Positions 44,756 to 56,898 of a stretch of DNA of 64,000 nucleotides are shown here, piece by piece (positions within the stretch are counted from its first letter, which is position 1; every line of letters begins with the position of its first letter). The stretch comes from Monilinia fructicola (lineage: Eukaryota > Ascomycota > Leotiomycetes > Helotiales > Sclerotiniaceae). The position numbers were made by a program, and so were the translations under genes. The notes under the pieces were generated by a model that made no database searches, had not been told where the DNA came from, and saw only the letters and a list, made by a program, of their open reading frames with translations. The DNA lies in contig VICG01000006.1 of assembly GCA_008692225.1 (NCBI GenBank), forward strand, positions 2,501,001-2,565,000, given 5' to 3'.

Positions 44756-46782
44756 ATGAACTTCCTATGGACTACTGTTCTGCTGTCCTCCCTCTCGATC
44801 ATAGTTTGGCTTTATACCAAACTATACAATGCCCGGAATTTCTTCAAAAAGCTATCAGCTCAGGGCTTGGTGAGTCTCTTCCTTTCCCAAAATTATCAGC
44901 TTTACTAATCATGTCTTCTCTCAGCCAATGCCACCCCATAATCCTTTCACTGGCCATCTCATTAATCTGTCTAATGCTATGAAAGGTCTTCCGACAGATG
45001 CCCTCAAAGTGTATTTCTTCGCTGCGCTCTCCCACAAATATTCCCGCAATGGCGCCTTATACCTCGACCTCTACCCTTTTGCTGCCCCCTTCCTTGTCAT
45101 CACTTCTCCATTCCTAGCAAACCAAGTTGTACAATCTACTCCGTTGTCATATCGTAAGCCGGACGCCCTAAGAACATGGTTTTGGAGCATCGCAGGTGGA
45201 ATTAGTATGTTCGATGCGGAGTACGATGAATGGAAAGACTTGAGAGCATTGTTTGCAAGGGGATTTAGTAACAAGTACTTGATGGGATTGGTGCCGGGTA
45301 TAGTGGATGAGGTGGAGATCTATGCGTCTGGATTGAGAGAGAAAGCTAGAATTAGAGAGATGATTGAGTTGGATGGAATCAACCTCAGGTTTATGATTGA
45401 TTTAATTGGGAAGACTGCTTTGTGAGTCATTATTTTTCTTTCGCTTAATGTGTCATACAGAAAAATATTAGCTAGGTATGAATGTAACAGGAGAGGTGCA
45501 TAATAGGCGAAGAGGGGCAGGGCCAGGAAATACTAACGAAATCAAGGAACGCAAAACTAAACGCACAGAGAGGTTACAACCCTCTTGCAGACGCGATGCT
45601 GAGCCAAATTAAATGCAAACTCGCAAATCAAGAAGTGAACTTGATCGAATGGTTCAATTTCATACGTCCCATTAAAGAATGGAACAACGGCCGGAAAATG
45701 GATGCTTATATCAATGCCGAGCTTGACAAGCGCTTTGAGGTTTATAAGCTATCCAAGTATTCCGAGGGAAATAGTCATTTACAAGAAAATGCAGAAAACT
45801 TCCAATCCATTATTGATCTAGTTATCGAAGATTATATGGCTGACCCCGCTCGTCGCAACACAACCCGTCTCGACCAAGAATTCCGCACTATCGCCACCCG
45901 CAATATCCGACTCCTACTTTTCGCCGGCCACGATTCAACAGGGAGTGCAATTTCCTGGTCCTACTACCTTCTCTCCAAAAACCCCTCCGCCCTTGACAAA
46001 CTTATTCAAGAACACGATTCGGTATTCGGATCCGACATAAAAGCTATTCCAGAACTCATTAAAGATAATCCAAGCCTGCTTAACCATTTACCATATACAG
46101 CAGCCGTAATCAAAGAAACCCTTCGTCTCTTCCCGCCCGCATCAAGTATTAGACAGGGTATGAGAGGCGTGGATTTGGTTGATGAAGAAGGAAATTTGTA
46201 TCCGACGGAACATTGCATGGTGTATATGCTCCATTTGCCCATTCAACATGATCCAAAATCCTGGCCCCGAGCTCGAGAGTTCTTGCCCGAAAGATGGCTT
46301 GCGCAACAAGGAGATGAGATGTATTGTGATGTCAAGGGGGCATGGAGGCCATTTGAACTGGGGCCGAGAAATTGCATCGGTCAGGCTTTGGTTATGTTGG
46401 AATTGAAGATTATTCTTGCTATGGTGGTCAGGGAGCTGGATGTACAGGATGCATATAAAGAATGGGATGAGAAATTTGGGGATAGGAAGGGAGTGAAGGA
46501 AGTGGATGGAGAAAGAGCATATCAGGTTCGTAATTGGCTATCAATTTCATGTTGCTTATGTACTCAAGCATACTCCCCGATTCAACTTCCACTTCCCCCT
46601 TTTCAGACACACGCTTCCTATTCTTTATACAGCTCTCATGCTTCATCGTTCTCCCAAACATTCTTTGATCGGCAATTACTGACTTCCCAATCTGGGTGAA
46701 GGTTGATGGGGGTGCTGCTCATCCGGCAGATGGATTTCCTTGTAGGGTGGCATTTAGAAAGAGACAATTATCTGCCCACTGA
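44756..46782 (+). CDS. Cytochrome P450 monooxygenase
   Basis: Membrane-anchored heme-thiolate monooxygenase. Exon 1 (44756-44869) encodes an N-terminal anchor helix (TVLLSSLSIIVWLYTKLYN). Exon 2 (44925-45421) starts PMPPHNPFTGHL. Exon 3 runs from about 45500 to 46525 and exon 4 from 46702 to 46782, ending ADGFPCRVAFRKRQLSAH. Family motifs: I-helix LLLFAGHDSTGSAISW (AGxDST), K-helix ETLRLFPP (ExxR), PERW, and the heme loop FELGPRNCIGQ with the Cys ligand. The exon 2-3 junction is uncertain. The phase requires an acceptor at GAGAG near 45500; the better-looking CAG a few bases earlier is out of phase, so a one-base indel here is possible. The donor of the last intron is GTTCGT, non-optimal. The P450 family and substrate are not assignable. 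No biosynthetic cluster partners are seen nearby. Confidence 0.9.
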
Positions 46783-47227
46783 GGTTATTTTGGACGAAAG
46801 CTTTATCAACAATGAGCTCAAATTTCAAATCAGATTTGATCTTCGAGATACACAGCGTTTATGTGGAAATTTGAAGAATCGACAGCTATCAGGTACATTT
46901 TCTTCGGTGATGAGAATATTACTGCCCTCCCAGTCGTTTCCAGGAGCACTCCCAACCTGAAATACAGGCGGAGCTCGAATTGGCTTGGCTCTCAATATGG
47001 CGACACGTTAAAACTGAGAGATTGCAATGGCTGTTATTGAGTCCACTTTTGGTCGCTATGTGTCTACCAGTTCTTAAGATTGAACAATGTCAATGAATTA
47101 TTGTTGATATGGGTCTATAGCTATCTACATGTTAGGTTACCAAGATGATATACATCATTTGTAATGATCAACTCTCAGAATTACTTCTTCGTGAGCTGAA
47201 CAGTGAAGATCTTTAACACCAGACAAC
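46783..47227. other. Intergenic, no gene seen
   Basis: About 450 bases between two convergent genes. No feature supported. Confidence 0.5.
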
Positions 47228-48472
47228 TTAATCTACCTGTTTGACTCCAGATACAACCCCGTAATCTTGCGCTTGAAAGAACTTTGCCCTAATCTCATCC
47301 GATGAAGCCAAGCTGGCCACCCCATTCTCATCATCATTGAGAGCACAAGAGGAATTATCTCTTCGTTTTCCACCATCCAATGACTGTTTCCAATCTTTTG
47401 GAACCATGAGATCTACGACTGGAGATCTTTGAAAGTAGTTTCTGCGAGTTCTATCTAGATATCTCCAGCCCTGTAGTCCAGTTCCTAGATTGGCCCAATT
47501 AGTAGCAGTTGCAAAAGTTCCTCTGTCTTTGTGGTATTCGAGATTGAGCCGGCATTCAGTGGGACAAAGATAACATTGCAAAGGCCCCCACGTCTTATGA
47601 ATCTGTGCCGGCAATTTTAGAAAAGAATGTAGCCCTTTGAAAGATGGGCAAAGGCTGACTACACCTGCCATCGTCGTCTTCCAGATAAGTCGGGTACGGT
47701 AACCACGGCCCCAATCCATAATTCGTGCGCTTACCGAGTCCAGAATCATTGTGAGATGTTCGCAAACCTCGAAGAATATCAACTGATCATTTTGTTTGTT
47801 TCTAGGAAATATATACCCAGGAAAGTTGCAGAGGAGAAAGGATTGTCGTACGCAATGAATCATGCAACTGTTGAAAATTCTACAGTCTATATTCCTATGC
47901 TTTATGATACCAGTCTTGAAGTCAATTTTTAGGGTTGGTGGATTGCTGGATAGTATTTTCAACAGCACATCGCATCTCGGTTTGAACTGATGGCGTTTCA
48001 TAGCCATCTTGAAGGCTGTACCGGAAAATCCACTGAAGGATCGATTATAAAAACATCAGAATAACTGTACATCACATGATTTCAATGCCCGGCGCTGGCG
48101 TTTCTTATCCTCCAGCAACTGGGCGTTATACTTTGTTACATTTGCCATATCATGCAGACGAAGACAACGTGAACATGCAATTTGGTTAGGCAAGTCAATA
48201 GCCAACGATTCGAGTAGTGCCAATCTATCCGCACTTACTAAATCCCCAGTAGAATGGTCACACAAGCGAAGATAGACTGCTTTAAAATACACAGAGAAAG
48301 CTGCGGCCGATACATGGTTCTCCGACCATAAGTAATCGGATATCATCAATAACACATCTATTGATAGATTGAAAAGTGGTGTAGGTGCTTCGGGTGATGT
48401 CATCGGGGTCTCTCCTTGCCGAAATGCTACCAATTCTGAGTGTCCGCTCAATTGTATAGATGTTGGTTCCAT
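47228..48472 (-). CDS. F-box-like domain protein
   Basis: Two exons, 48472-48076 and 48015-47228, joined across a 60-bp intron (GTGATG donor, TACAG acceptor, CTGAT branch) in phase 1, giving 394 aa. The N-terminal part has an F-box-like helix set, LFNLSIDVLLMISDYLWSEN, followed by a segment with paired cysteines and histidine (CSRCLRLHDM) typical of fungal F-box proteins. The C-terminal part includes CRIFNSCMIHC and PLQCYLCPTECRLNLEYH, a cysteine-rich stretch common in this large ascomycete family. Such proteins are usually SCF ubiquitin ligase adaptors; here the role is inferred only from family architecture. No sign of decay. Confidence 0.75.
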
Positions 48473-49437
48473 CCGTTGTCGTCGTTTCGCATAGAAGTTC
48501 GAGGGAATGATGAAAGGCAGAAAGAGTGAAGAAAGGTGTGAGATTGAGAATTTGACTTGATTATCCGATGATACGGTTATATGGTTTGAATAATGATTCA
48601 GGAGATTTTGAATATGTGTAGATAGATTTGATCTTGTGCATGAAACTAAGATTAACTAACAAGCCGTCTAGCCATAAGCTCAAAACTAAGGGAACTGATA
48701 AAACATTACTCGAGTAACTGAACTTGAACAATGATTGTCCACATGACCATTTCCATCCTTAAGTCTTGGGACAACGTTGCAGTTCAAAGTTGCAATATAT
48801 AATCATATAGAGTAACCTGGAACTCGTAAATAACACTCAGAAAAGATGGCCACCTAAAAGGAAACATACAAATCTACTCTTTCGCGCTTGAGAATGAACT
48901 TCATGAATTGTATGACAACATAAATCTATTTCCTCTTAGTGATAGTTTGAATCAACATCGTCTGGCGTAGTATGCATTTATCATAATAATGTATCCCCCC
49001 TTCTTCCCTTTATGATTAGTCACAATCATCTCCTCACTTGAGGATTATGGGGTTTTCTGTTCGATACTACACGAACTCTTCAGTGGAAGGCCTTAATGCA
49101 CATTCATATAGGAATGGTATCTAAGAATGTTCACAGTATCTTTCAGTATCAGAAATACTTGAGCATAGGTGAAAACTGAGAGCTGAAGAGTGATTTTGTC
49201 ATCTCATACAAAATATTACTGTATGGTCACTTTTCGTCAACAAATTAATCCCCAAACGCCCTTGATCATGACACCTATGAATTGTCGAAAGTCCAATGCA
49301 CCTGCCTATGCAGCCCAATTTATATATGTATGTTTATCATCTATCATATCTGCCGTGCGGAGTCCGATTTGTTCCTTATATGCCAAATCCTTCCCAATTC
49401 ATAGCCATGACAGTACCGATCGAGCACATTCAGATGT
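48473..49437. other. Intergenic, no gene seen
   Basis: About 960 bases. No recognisable coding or repeat structure. Confidence 0.45.
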
Positions 49438-49814
49438 TCAAATCCCACCACCTTTACCACCAGTAAGTGACTAATAACTAAGTAATGAGTACTGGGGTAG
49501 AGTCTTACCACTTCTTCCAGCAGCAACAGCAAAATTCTGTTTTGACCCAGCAATCTTTGCAGCTTCACTTCTTTGCAGGACAGCTTTCCACTTCATACCA
49601 ATGAATAGAGCTCCACCACCGAGGAAGGTGCCGAGTATTAATCTTTGACGTCTGCGAATGAGCAGTCAGCATGTGTATATAGCTCTTATGGTATCCAAAG
49701 AGCTTGTGAGATTACAGATCGAGTCCATGAAGGTCTCTAGGCAGAGAAGTGATGATGGAGGGACGAAAGGGCGGAATGAACGTACGAAAAAAGGGCTCTT
49801 GCTGGTGGTGCCAT
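49438..49814 (-). CDS. 61-residue single-helix protein, probably mitochondrial
   Basis: A small spliced gene. Exons: 49814-49786 (MAPPARALF), 49651-49509 and 49438-49451. Introns are 134 and 57 bp; the first has a CTGAC branch site and CAG acceptor, and phases agree throughout. The protein starts MAPPARALFSRQRLILG, has one hydrophobic segment (GTFLGGGALFIGM), a Lys/Ala-rich part (KWKAVLQRSEAAKIAG) and ends AAGRSGGGI. The short basic N-terminus and single helix suggest a mitochondrial membrane protein. I do not recognise a named family. Support comes from three mutually in-phase exons with good splice sites, not from homology. Confidence 0.6.
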
Positions 49815-50188
49815 CTTGTCAGTTTTTTTCTTCCCTCTTTTTTCCTATTTATTATAAGTTTGAGTATGAATGTTTGTATGGTATTATTATTCGGGGGATG
49901 TTGAGATTGAGGTGAAATAGTAAGAAGTAGAGTTGATTCTTGAAGTAAAGGACTAAATGATAAACGACCTTGGGATGAAATGATTTTGGAAAGCTCACAC
50001 CATAGTAAAAGCACGCGAGCTATCCCCAATTAAAGTTAGCTCTATCATGTGGTCCACATTTACCCCAGACATGAAGATATTGGCGAATGAAAAGACTTTG
50101 AGACAAGGATGAAGATAAGGATGAAGATAACGGATCTATTTCCGCATCTATATGTGTACAAGTATAGACGGATGTATGTATCCATACC

Positions 50189-50468
50189 CAATATATATAT
50201 ATATATATGGATATGTCTGTGTGTGTGTATCTGCATCTGCATCTGTATTCATGTCTATGTACTACCATTGGTGTACCTACCGAGTATGTATGCAAATCAT
50301 ATCTGTATGTCTGCCTCCTCGTCTTTCTCTATCGGCATAGTATCAGTGCCAGAACCAGTACCAGGAACTATGCTACCTACTGTACTATGATATCATATAT
50401 ATCAATACTTTGTTGTTGCTTTGCATTGCCTTATGTATGTATGTATGTATGTATGTATGCATGTATGC
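50189..50468. repeat. Microsatellite cluster: AT, GT, CATCTG and TATG runs
   Basis: Alternating AT at about 50189-50206, GT at about 50218-50228, CATCTG copies just after, and about eight TATG/CATG units at about 50433-50468. Confidence 0.8.
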
Positions 50469-50594
50469 ATCTAACCTATCTAGTAAGTCGAAAAATACCA
50501 AATACACGTCTATACCTTCCCCTTCACCCTCTTTCAAAACTCATTCATTCGTTGTTACATATGATACATCAGCGTCCTTCAACTAGAACACATC

Positions 50595-50633
50595 CCGAGC
50601 GCAGCGAGCTAGGGGGGTTGGGGGCTAGCCCCC
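50595..50633. repeat. GC-rich cluster with perfect palindrome GGGGGCTAGCCCCC
   Basis: An abrupt GC-rich island in AT-rich surroundings. GAGCGCAGCGAG at 50597-50608 is followed by a G-rich tract and a perfect 14-bp palindrome at 50620-50633. The look is that of GC clusters known from some fungal mitochondrial genomes; origin by nuclear insertion of organelle DNA is only a guess. Confidence 0.6.
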
Positions 50634-52599
50634 ATATAGATTCGCATGTGTGCTCATCTAACTATCAGACTATCATCACCTCACATACAAATCGTTGGTA
50701 CAGCTACCAATCAAATCTTGTATTTAGATCCTTTCGACTCCTCTCCTTGAAACTGTTCTTCAATACTGATATCTTGGTATTCTCTCAAGTTTGAACTATC
50801 CAACATCTCCATGATACTGTGTACATGATTACATGATAGATAGAGATTTCGAGATGTTCGACGCTGTCCTCGATGGATTCGCGGTATCGGAAAGTGATGA
50901 AATGGGTCAAAAAGGACTGAGCTATCATTGACCATATTTCTCGAAACATTCAATCCTTGTGACGGTTCACTGATTCTATTGATATAGACGTTAGAGTCTG
51001 AGAGGAAACCCCTACCGCCAGTCGAATTCAGCCTATTCAAAATGTCGTTCGAGTAATAATTAACTGGCAATCTGACATCTGGCAGACTTCAAGTTGTTAC
51101 CTGTCATATTCTATTGATATCTGATATCCGGGATTTAGATCCATTTAATGGTAGACTGATAACCTCAAGACCTACAACAGGAATGTCGTATAGATGGATT
51201 ACAGCCCGCGAGGCCAGGTGCTTACTGACAACTGACAGCGCTTACATGTATTTAAAGGAGGTGGATACCTCGGTTTAAATCCCTGAACGAAGATCAAAAT
51301 AAGAACCTTGGAAAGGGATTGTTATCCAATAGCGATTGAAGGGTTAAAAGATTTTCGTTGTATCGTGAAGTGATGATAGGAAAAACTTACTACAGGGGAC
51401 TAATCTGAAGGAGTCCACCCCCTTTGCTAAAGAAATCGAATCTCAAATTACAATCAACCACCGAACCAACTTCTTCCAGATTCGTCGATGAATCGATCAT
51501 TTCATTTGATTGCCAAATCTGAATTCTGATATTGCGAGGTGTTAAAAGACTTCTAAACCAAAGAAGGTCAACCAATCCTTGAGTCAGTTGAGACACCCGT
51601 TGAATCTCGGGGATAATTAGACGTTTTTGGAGGGTGGCCACTGGGAATCTCGTCCTTTTCAACAACAATCAAACTAATCCAAGTGGAACAACATAACACT
51701 TTAATACTCTTGGAACCGATGGACAAGTTTGGAACCGGTTATCCCTACCGTGCAAAAAATGTAGAAGCGCCGTCTAATCAATATGGGTATCTATCTCCGA
51801 GTTAACCCAAATTTATATTACCAAAGTGATAATATACAGTAACAGCGAATGTACCACATGTCATACCACCCCACCTCAATCTCCCGAACCCCCCATCTTC
51901 TACGCCAAATCTGAGAACCTCGGGAGTCTAGACAGTCAATTTATTTTCCTTCATCACATATCTTGATTCTTGATTGGAATTGGGTATGATCCAATTACCA
52001 AGACCCGTGGACCGCTTTGATTGGAGGCAGTGTCTGATCCGAGAAAAATTCACATGCAGGTACCAACGGTGATAATTAAGGAGATTTACTTTTTTAAATG
52101 ATAGAGATTCAACTATGACTGGTCGGGTAAACTAGAATCTTCTTAGCCGAATGAGCCGAGTCAACGATCGTCTAATCCCTGGTCCGTCATCAAGGATTAG
52201 ATTCAGGGGTATTGCCAATTTGCCGTCATACCAAAGGCTTTTTCATTTGCAATACATGTCGCTTACACTTCCTTCCACGCGCCACTGTTTCCAATATACA
52301 AACGGAGAGATGAATAGATTAATTGAAAACTCTAGACGATTACCATGGGGTATTGATATGTCTTTATAAAGCACTATCTCTCCATGGTAAGCATCTTCCT
52401 TTCTTTCCTCAAGCACATTTGCTCCTCACGTTCATTGTTGACCATCACGCTCTTTTCGAAAGCTTTCGCTCCTTTCATCTACAGCTCCTAGTTGAGTTTA
52501 TTCGCTCTTTTTCAGTACATCAAATATTCGGTCTGAGACCAAATCAAGTCAAGAACTTTTACATCTATCTACCATCTCAATTTCCCAACGCAAATCAAG

Positions 52600-53750
52600 A
52601 TGCAGCTTCCAATGAAGACTCTTGTCGCCCTCCTCCCCTTCTTCCTTCAAGCCAATGCCCAAGCTAGCGGCTCTGGTACCACCACACGTTACTGGGATTG
52701 CTGCAAGCCCTCCTGTGCTTGGTCTGACAAAGCCGTTCTTGCATCTGGCTCTAGCCCTGTCGGAACTTGCGATGTAAACAACTCCCCTCTCTCCGACCCA
52801 ACTGCCAATGCTGCTTCTGGATGCAATGGAGGAACTTCATACATGTGCTCAGACCAATCCCCTTGGGCTGTTACGGATGATTTGGCATACGGTTATGCTG
52901 CTGTCAACATCGCTGGTGGAAGTGAAGCTTCTTGGTGCTGTGCATGCTACGAGTTGACCTTCACCAGCACTGCCCTTGCGGGTAAGAAGATGATTGTTCA
53001 AGCTACGTAAGTACTATTCATTTCTAGATAGCAATTGCCTATTTAGAGACCAAAGTGCTGATATTCTTTCGATGACAGCAACACTGGTGGTGATCTCGGC
53101 TCCAACCAATTCGATCTCGCCATTCCAGGTGGAGGTGTCGGAATCTTCAACGGTAAGTTTTATATTTTTGTTCAACCACTCCAGCAGAAGCTAATATGAT
53201 GAACCTAGGCTGCACCGCTGAGTTCGGAGCTCCCTCATCAGGATGGGGTGCACAATACGGAGGTGTCTCCTCCGCATCTTCTTGCAGCAGCTTCCCCACC
53301 GCTCTCCAACCAGGTTGCAACTTCAGATTCGGATGGTTCGAAGGTGCCGACAACCCAACAGTGGACTTCAAGCAAGTCGAGTGCCCAGCAGCATTAACCA
53401 AGAGCACCGGATGCAAGAGAGCCGACGATTCCAGCATGCCAGCTCCCGACGCATCAGGATCCGCCTCAGCTTCCCCTGCCGCCAGCACACCTGCCTCTTC
53501 CTCTCCAGCCCCAGCTTCAACCTCCGCAAGCTCTTCGCCCGCCCCCGTAGCACCAACCTCTACACCAGTTAGCTCACCAGCTGTTGCCCCAACTTCTGTC
53601 AAAACCTCTTCCACCTATGTTGCTCCCACTTCCGCTCCAGCCTCCACCCATACATCCACCACCAAGGCTCACAAGCACAGCTCAACCGCTGTTCCCCACC
53701 CAATCGCCTCCGTCGCCCCCGTAGACGACGACACATGCGACGCCGAGTAA
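52600..53750 (+). CDS. GH45 endo-beta-1,4-glucanase with Ser/Thr/Pro-rich C-terminus
   Basis: Secreted cellulase (endoglucanase V type) that cuts internal beta-1,4 bonds in cellulose with inversion. Three exons, 52600-53006, 53079-53152 and 53209-53750, give 340 aa with consistent phases. Residues 1-20 or so are a signal peptide ([20 protein letters not shown]). The catalytic domain starts [12 protein letters not shown] with the catalytic base Asp33 and continues [15 protein letters not shown]. The second catalytic Asp is Asp141 in [19 protein letters not shown], followed by GIFNGCTAEFG and [16 protein letters not shown]. Many Cys fit the family's disulfides. After about residue 245 comes a long Ser/Thr/Pro/Ala-rich tail, likely O-glycosylated. 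No cellulose-binding module is visible at either end, so the tail is a linker without a CBM, ending in an acidic DDDTCDAE. Confidence 0.95.
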
Positions 53751-54677
53751 GTGCGAAAATTAGATGTTTAGATGAGGAGAGGCAGAGACGAAGATCAGCA
53801 TGGGACGGGTAACCGTTCGCCAATGAAAAAGAGATACATGTTAAAGTTCTATTCTTGTAAATAAATTTCAACCGCAAATAAGATTTGCAAATTTTTTGTC
53901 ACACCGTACAGCCTGTCATATTTTCTTATCTCCAACTGCCTCTGATCAAGCCAATCTAATTAGCCTCTGTGAACGATAATGACAAAGCAATGACGAAGAA
54001 AAACAGAAACATCGATATTAAGCACATCCGTCCCGTCCCAATCCAATCCCAATCCCAATCCCTATCTCTATCCCTATCCCTACTATACTGTATCCGCATC
54101 CCATCGGAAATTTATAAGCGCTGGACCGTTCATGCAAACAAATGTAAGAAATTTCCAGCATGACCCTGCATCCAAAAAACTCTGTTTATATCTTCATTCC
54201 AACCAGTCCACCCAGACCGGTTCCATTGTCAATATAAGATTGTATTTAGAGTTCCGTTCATCAAACATCTAGTACGCCAAGTATTGTCTGGCACATCAAA
54301 ATATTGACCCGCATCACTTTATACTATGGACACTTTCGTTTGATCGGGTTAGACAAGCGTTACACTTCTTGTAAATGTTTAAGATGCCGGTGGATTTCAT
54401 TTCATTCATTCATTTAGGTATTATTACCGGATTGGGAATTGTGACCGAGCTGGAGGCTATAAGTATGGATGATCATGGTATGGGGGTTATGAATTATAAT
54501 AAGGTGAAATGTTTGAAGACTGACTATATGAGATAAGCTGAAAAGTATAACCAGGTATCTCGAAATCTCATATTTTCGTTCGTGCGTTACAATCATTCTA
54601 CTTCAATTAATTAATTGGCAAAAAGGATATTCCACAACATGCCAACGCCAATTCCCTTCAACAAGACTCCAAGTTCT
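53751..54677. other. Intergenic with TCCCAA/CCCTAT repeats
   Basis: About 930 bases between convergent genes. A short array of CCCAAT/CCCTAT units lies at about 54035-54085. No gene seen. Confidence 0.5.
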
Positions 54678-56386
54678 CTACCAACCCCAAGTTTTTTCCA
54701 TCTTTGCCGGTTTCCAAACAATTTTTTGAGGATCAATCACCCTCTTCGGCTTTGTCTTCTGTCTTTCCCTCATCGCTTCATGCTTCTTGACCAGTGCCGT
54801 TGGTAAAACCATCTTGTGTTCTCCCTTGTGATAAACCTGCATCTTCAAAGCCTGCAAGGTATGTTCCACATCTAACGTCGTCATATTAAGCTTTTGCGAC
54901 AACCCATCAATACTAATCCTTTCGTCCTTTTCATTGTGAGCCAGGAGTTCCTCAACGATGCGCTCTGTCCAGTATTGTCGATACGAAAGGAGACCGAGAT
55001 CAGAAAGGGGCTTTTCGGGCGAGCCGAGTTTCCCTTCGATTTTAGAAAGTTCATAGGAAAAATTGATGAGAAGACGACCATAACCTTTACGTTGGTATTG
55101 CGGAAGGGTCAGAATACAAGCTACGTTGTAGTTATCTTGACTCTCCTTCTCTTTCGAGAAATACCCTACTAAATGAAAACCTTTCTCATCTCGTGAACAC
55201 ATAACATAGAACAAGAAAGGATCCACGTCATAGTAGAGAGTTTTATGATCGAGAAACATTTTGGAAAGGAGACACAAGTTTCGACACCAAGTTCGTTGAC
55301 GGCGACCATCGATTTCAAAAAAGGAAACATAGTCATCCCGATAGATTTCATTTCCGGGAGGATGCTGTAATGTACACTTGTGACGGTGACGAGTAAATGA
55401 TTTAAGGTCTCCGTAATAGGATAAACAGAATTCACAGATGTACATGAGATCCTCTTGAGTAAAAATTTCCGGGTAAGGGGAAAAATACCAAGGATAGAGG
55501 TCGAATTTACCGAATTGAACTTTGGATATATTTCGAATACGTGATATTTCCGCTTGGTTTTGAGTCATGGAACCTCCAGTTCGTAACTTTTCGATTTCTT
55601 CTTCTCGACTGAAATGCTGAGCTGGTTCATTTTTCGCATTCGCTGCTTCAGCTGCGGCTTCATCGACATCCATAGGGTCATTGGCTTCAGGAGTAGCATC
55701 AAGATCCAATGCCATGGTAAGCTTTGCATCTCCATCAGCATCAGCATCTGGAGTCTGTCCTTGAGATTCCGCAAAATCTGTCCATGGATGAGCATTTGAA
55801 CCGGATTCTGAAACTACAGAGTCTTCTCTTTTGCTTGCTGGAGCTGCACGTTTTTTGATTTTTCTTATTAGCAGCGGTAGTCTTTTTTCCAGCTGGAGCA
55901 GCTTTAGATTTATCCTTTGGTTTCTCTGGAGCGGGCCATTCAACATCTTGAGTGAAGTCTATTCGAATGGCTTGAACCCATTCATCTAAACGTTTATTGA
56001 AATTGTCAAAATTGCAGTAAAATTGACGACCACTTTTTGTCTCTTTTATACTTAAGATTTCTGCTCTTCTAAGTGCACCATCCTAGAAATAAAATCAGTA
56101 GGGAAGAAGAAATAAAGAAGATTGATATTGAATGTTGAAGTTACGATACACATGTCATGTAAATATGTATGTATATTCGCATGATTGTAATATTACTAAC
56201 CTTTTGTACCATAGCAATACATCCCACCCTACAATCACAAATTAGTTAGTACCTCTTCATCTTGCGACGACGAGCTTTATCATTGACTAAAATTCAAACT
56301 CACTTCAAAGTATCAATTGTCGCTTTACTCTTCGGCTTTTGTATTGCGGTTCCTGAATTATCTTTATCTTGTGATGGACCTGTCAT
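54678..56386 (-). CDS. ESA1: MYST histone acetyltransferase ESA1 (NuA4 catalytic subunit), one frameshift
   Basis: Catalytic subunit of NuA4, acetylating histone H4 and H2A; the family is essential in yeast. Exons: 56386-56304, 56228-56201 (28 bases, VGCIAMVQK) and 56082-54678. The N-terminal chromo-barrel reads [35 protein letters not shown] linker rich in Lys, Ala and Asp follows. The MYST core has [18 protein letters not shown], the C2HC zinc finger ([21 protein letters not shown]), the catalytic Cys in NVACILTLP, acetyl-CoA binding [17 protein letters not shown], and the Glu in [10 protein letters not shown]. In the linker, at the plus-strand T6 run near 55852-55857, the frame changes. 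One T too many separates the chromo-barrel frame from [12 protein letters not shown]. Exon 3 length confirms a single extra base. Without it the protein is about 504 aa, the usual size. Confidence 0.93.
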
Positions 56387-56820
56387 GATGAATTTTATCA
56401 GATTTCCGATGAATATGAATATGTTTTAATTTTTATTTGATTTAATATCGTAGATTCGTGATTTGTGGTGGTTGGCGGTGATGTTGACGTTGATGTTGAT
56501 GATGTTGATGTTGTGTTGATTGATTCTGGAGATGGACGGAGAGGTGATGGCGACTTGAATAATCAATAAGTGACAAGGCTAGAAAATTGATTGTTGGCAA
56601 ATTGGACCCGTGGACGTAGATAGATTTATCAATAAGGTTAGCGTGCAAATTGGTTGTCAGCCTTGCCTTATCGCCCAGAGATTTTTCTTCTAGTAAGGTC
56701 AAGGTTAAATACCAAATTCTCGCTCGACATTTTATTTCTATACTAATTACCTAGTACCTTTACATAGGTAGTAATAATAAATATATCAACATCAACAACA
56801 ACATCATCATCATCATCATC

Positions 56821-56853
<33 letters not shown>

Positions 56854-56898
56854 AACAATAACAATAACGACGACGACGGAACATGCAAACTCAAAATT
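56387..56898. promoter_or_regulatory. Divergent intergenic of ESA1 and REX4 with trinucleotide repeats
   Basis: About 510 bases between two divergent start codons. It includes a CATCAACATCAACG-like array just upstream of ESA1 on its own strand (about 56466-56520). Runs of ATC, AAC, AATAAC and GAC units occupy about 56786-56880 directly before the REX4 start. Individual promoter elements cannot be assigned. Confidence 0.55.
56786..56880. repeat. Trinucleotide repeat tract in the REX4 5' leader
   Basis: Consecutive runs of ATC (ATCATCATC), AAC (about ten copies), AATAAC and GAC end 18 bases before the REX4 ATG. The tract lies in the probable 5' untranslated region. Confidence 0.85.

Larger units (their letters stand above)
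49815..52599. other. 2.8-kb gene-poor region with microsatellites and a GC-rich palindrome
   Basis: Contains (AT)n and (GT)n runs at about 50189-50230, (TATG)n at about 50433-50468 and a GC-rich cluster at 50595-50633. Two minus-strand open stretches (50711-51070 and 51390-51668) could be exons of an unknown gene but have no recognisable domain. Confidence 0.4.

Noticed and set aside
50711..51668. Two minus-strand open stretches as a possible two-exon gene
   Set aside because: No family signature, and the joining intron would need a donor inside a stop codon context; left as unsupported.
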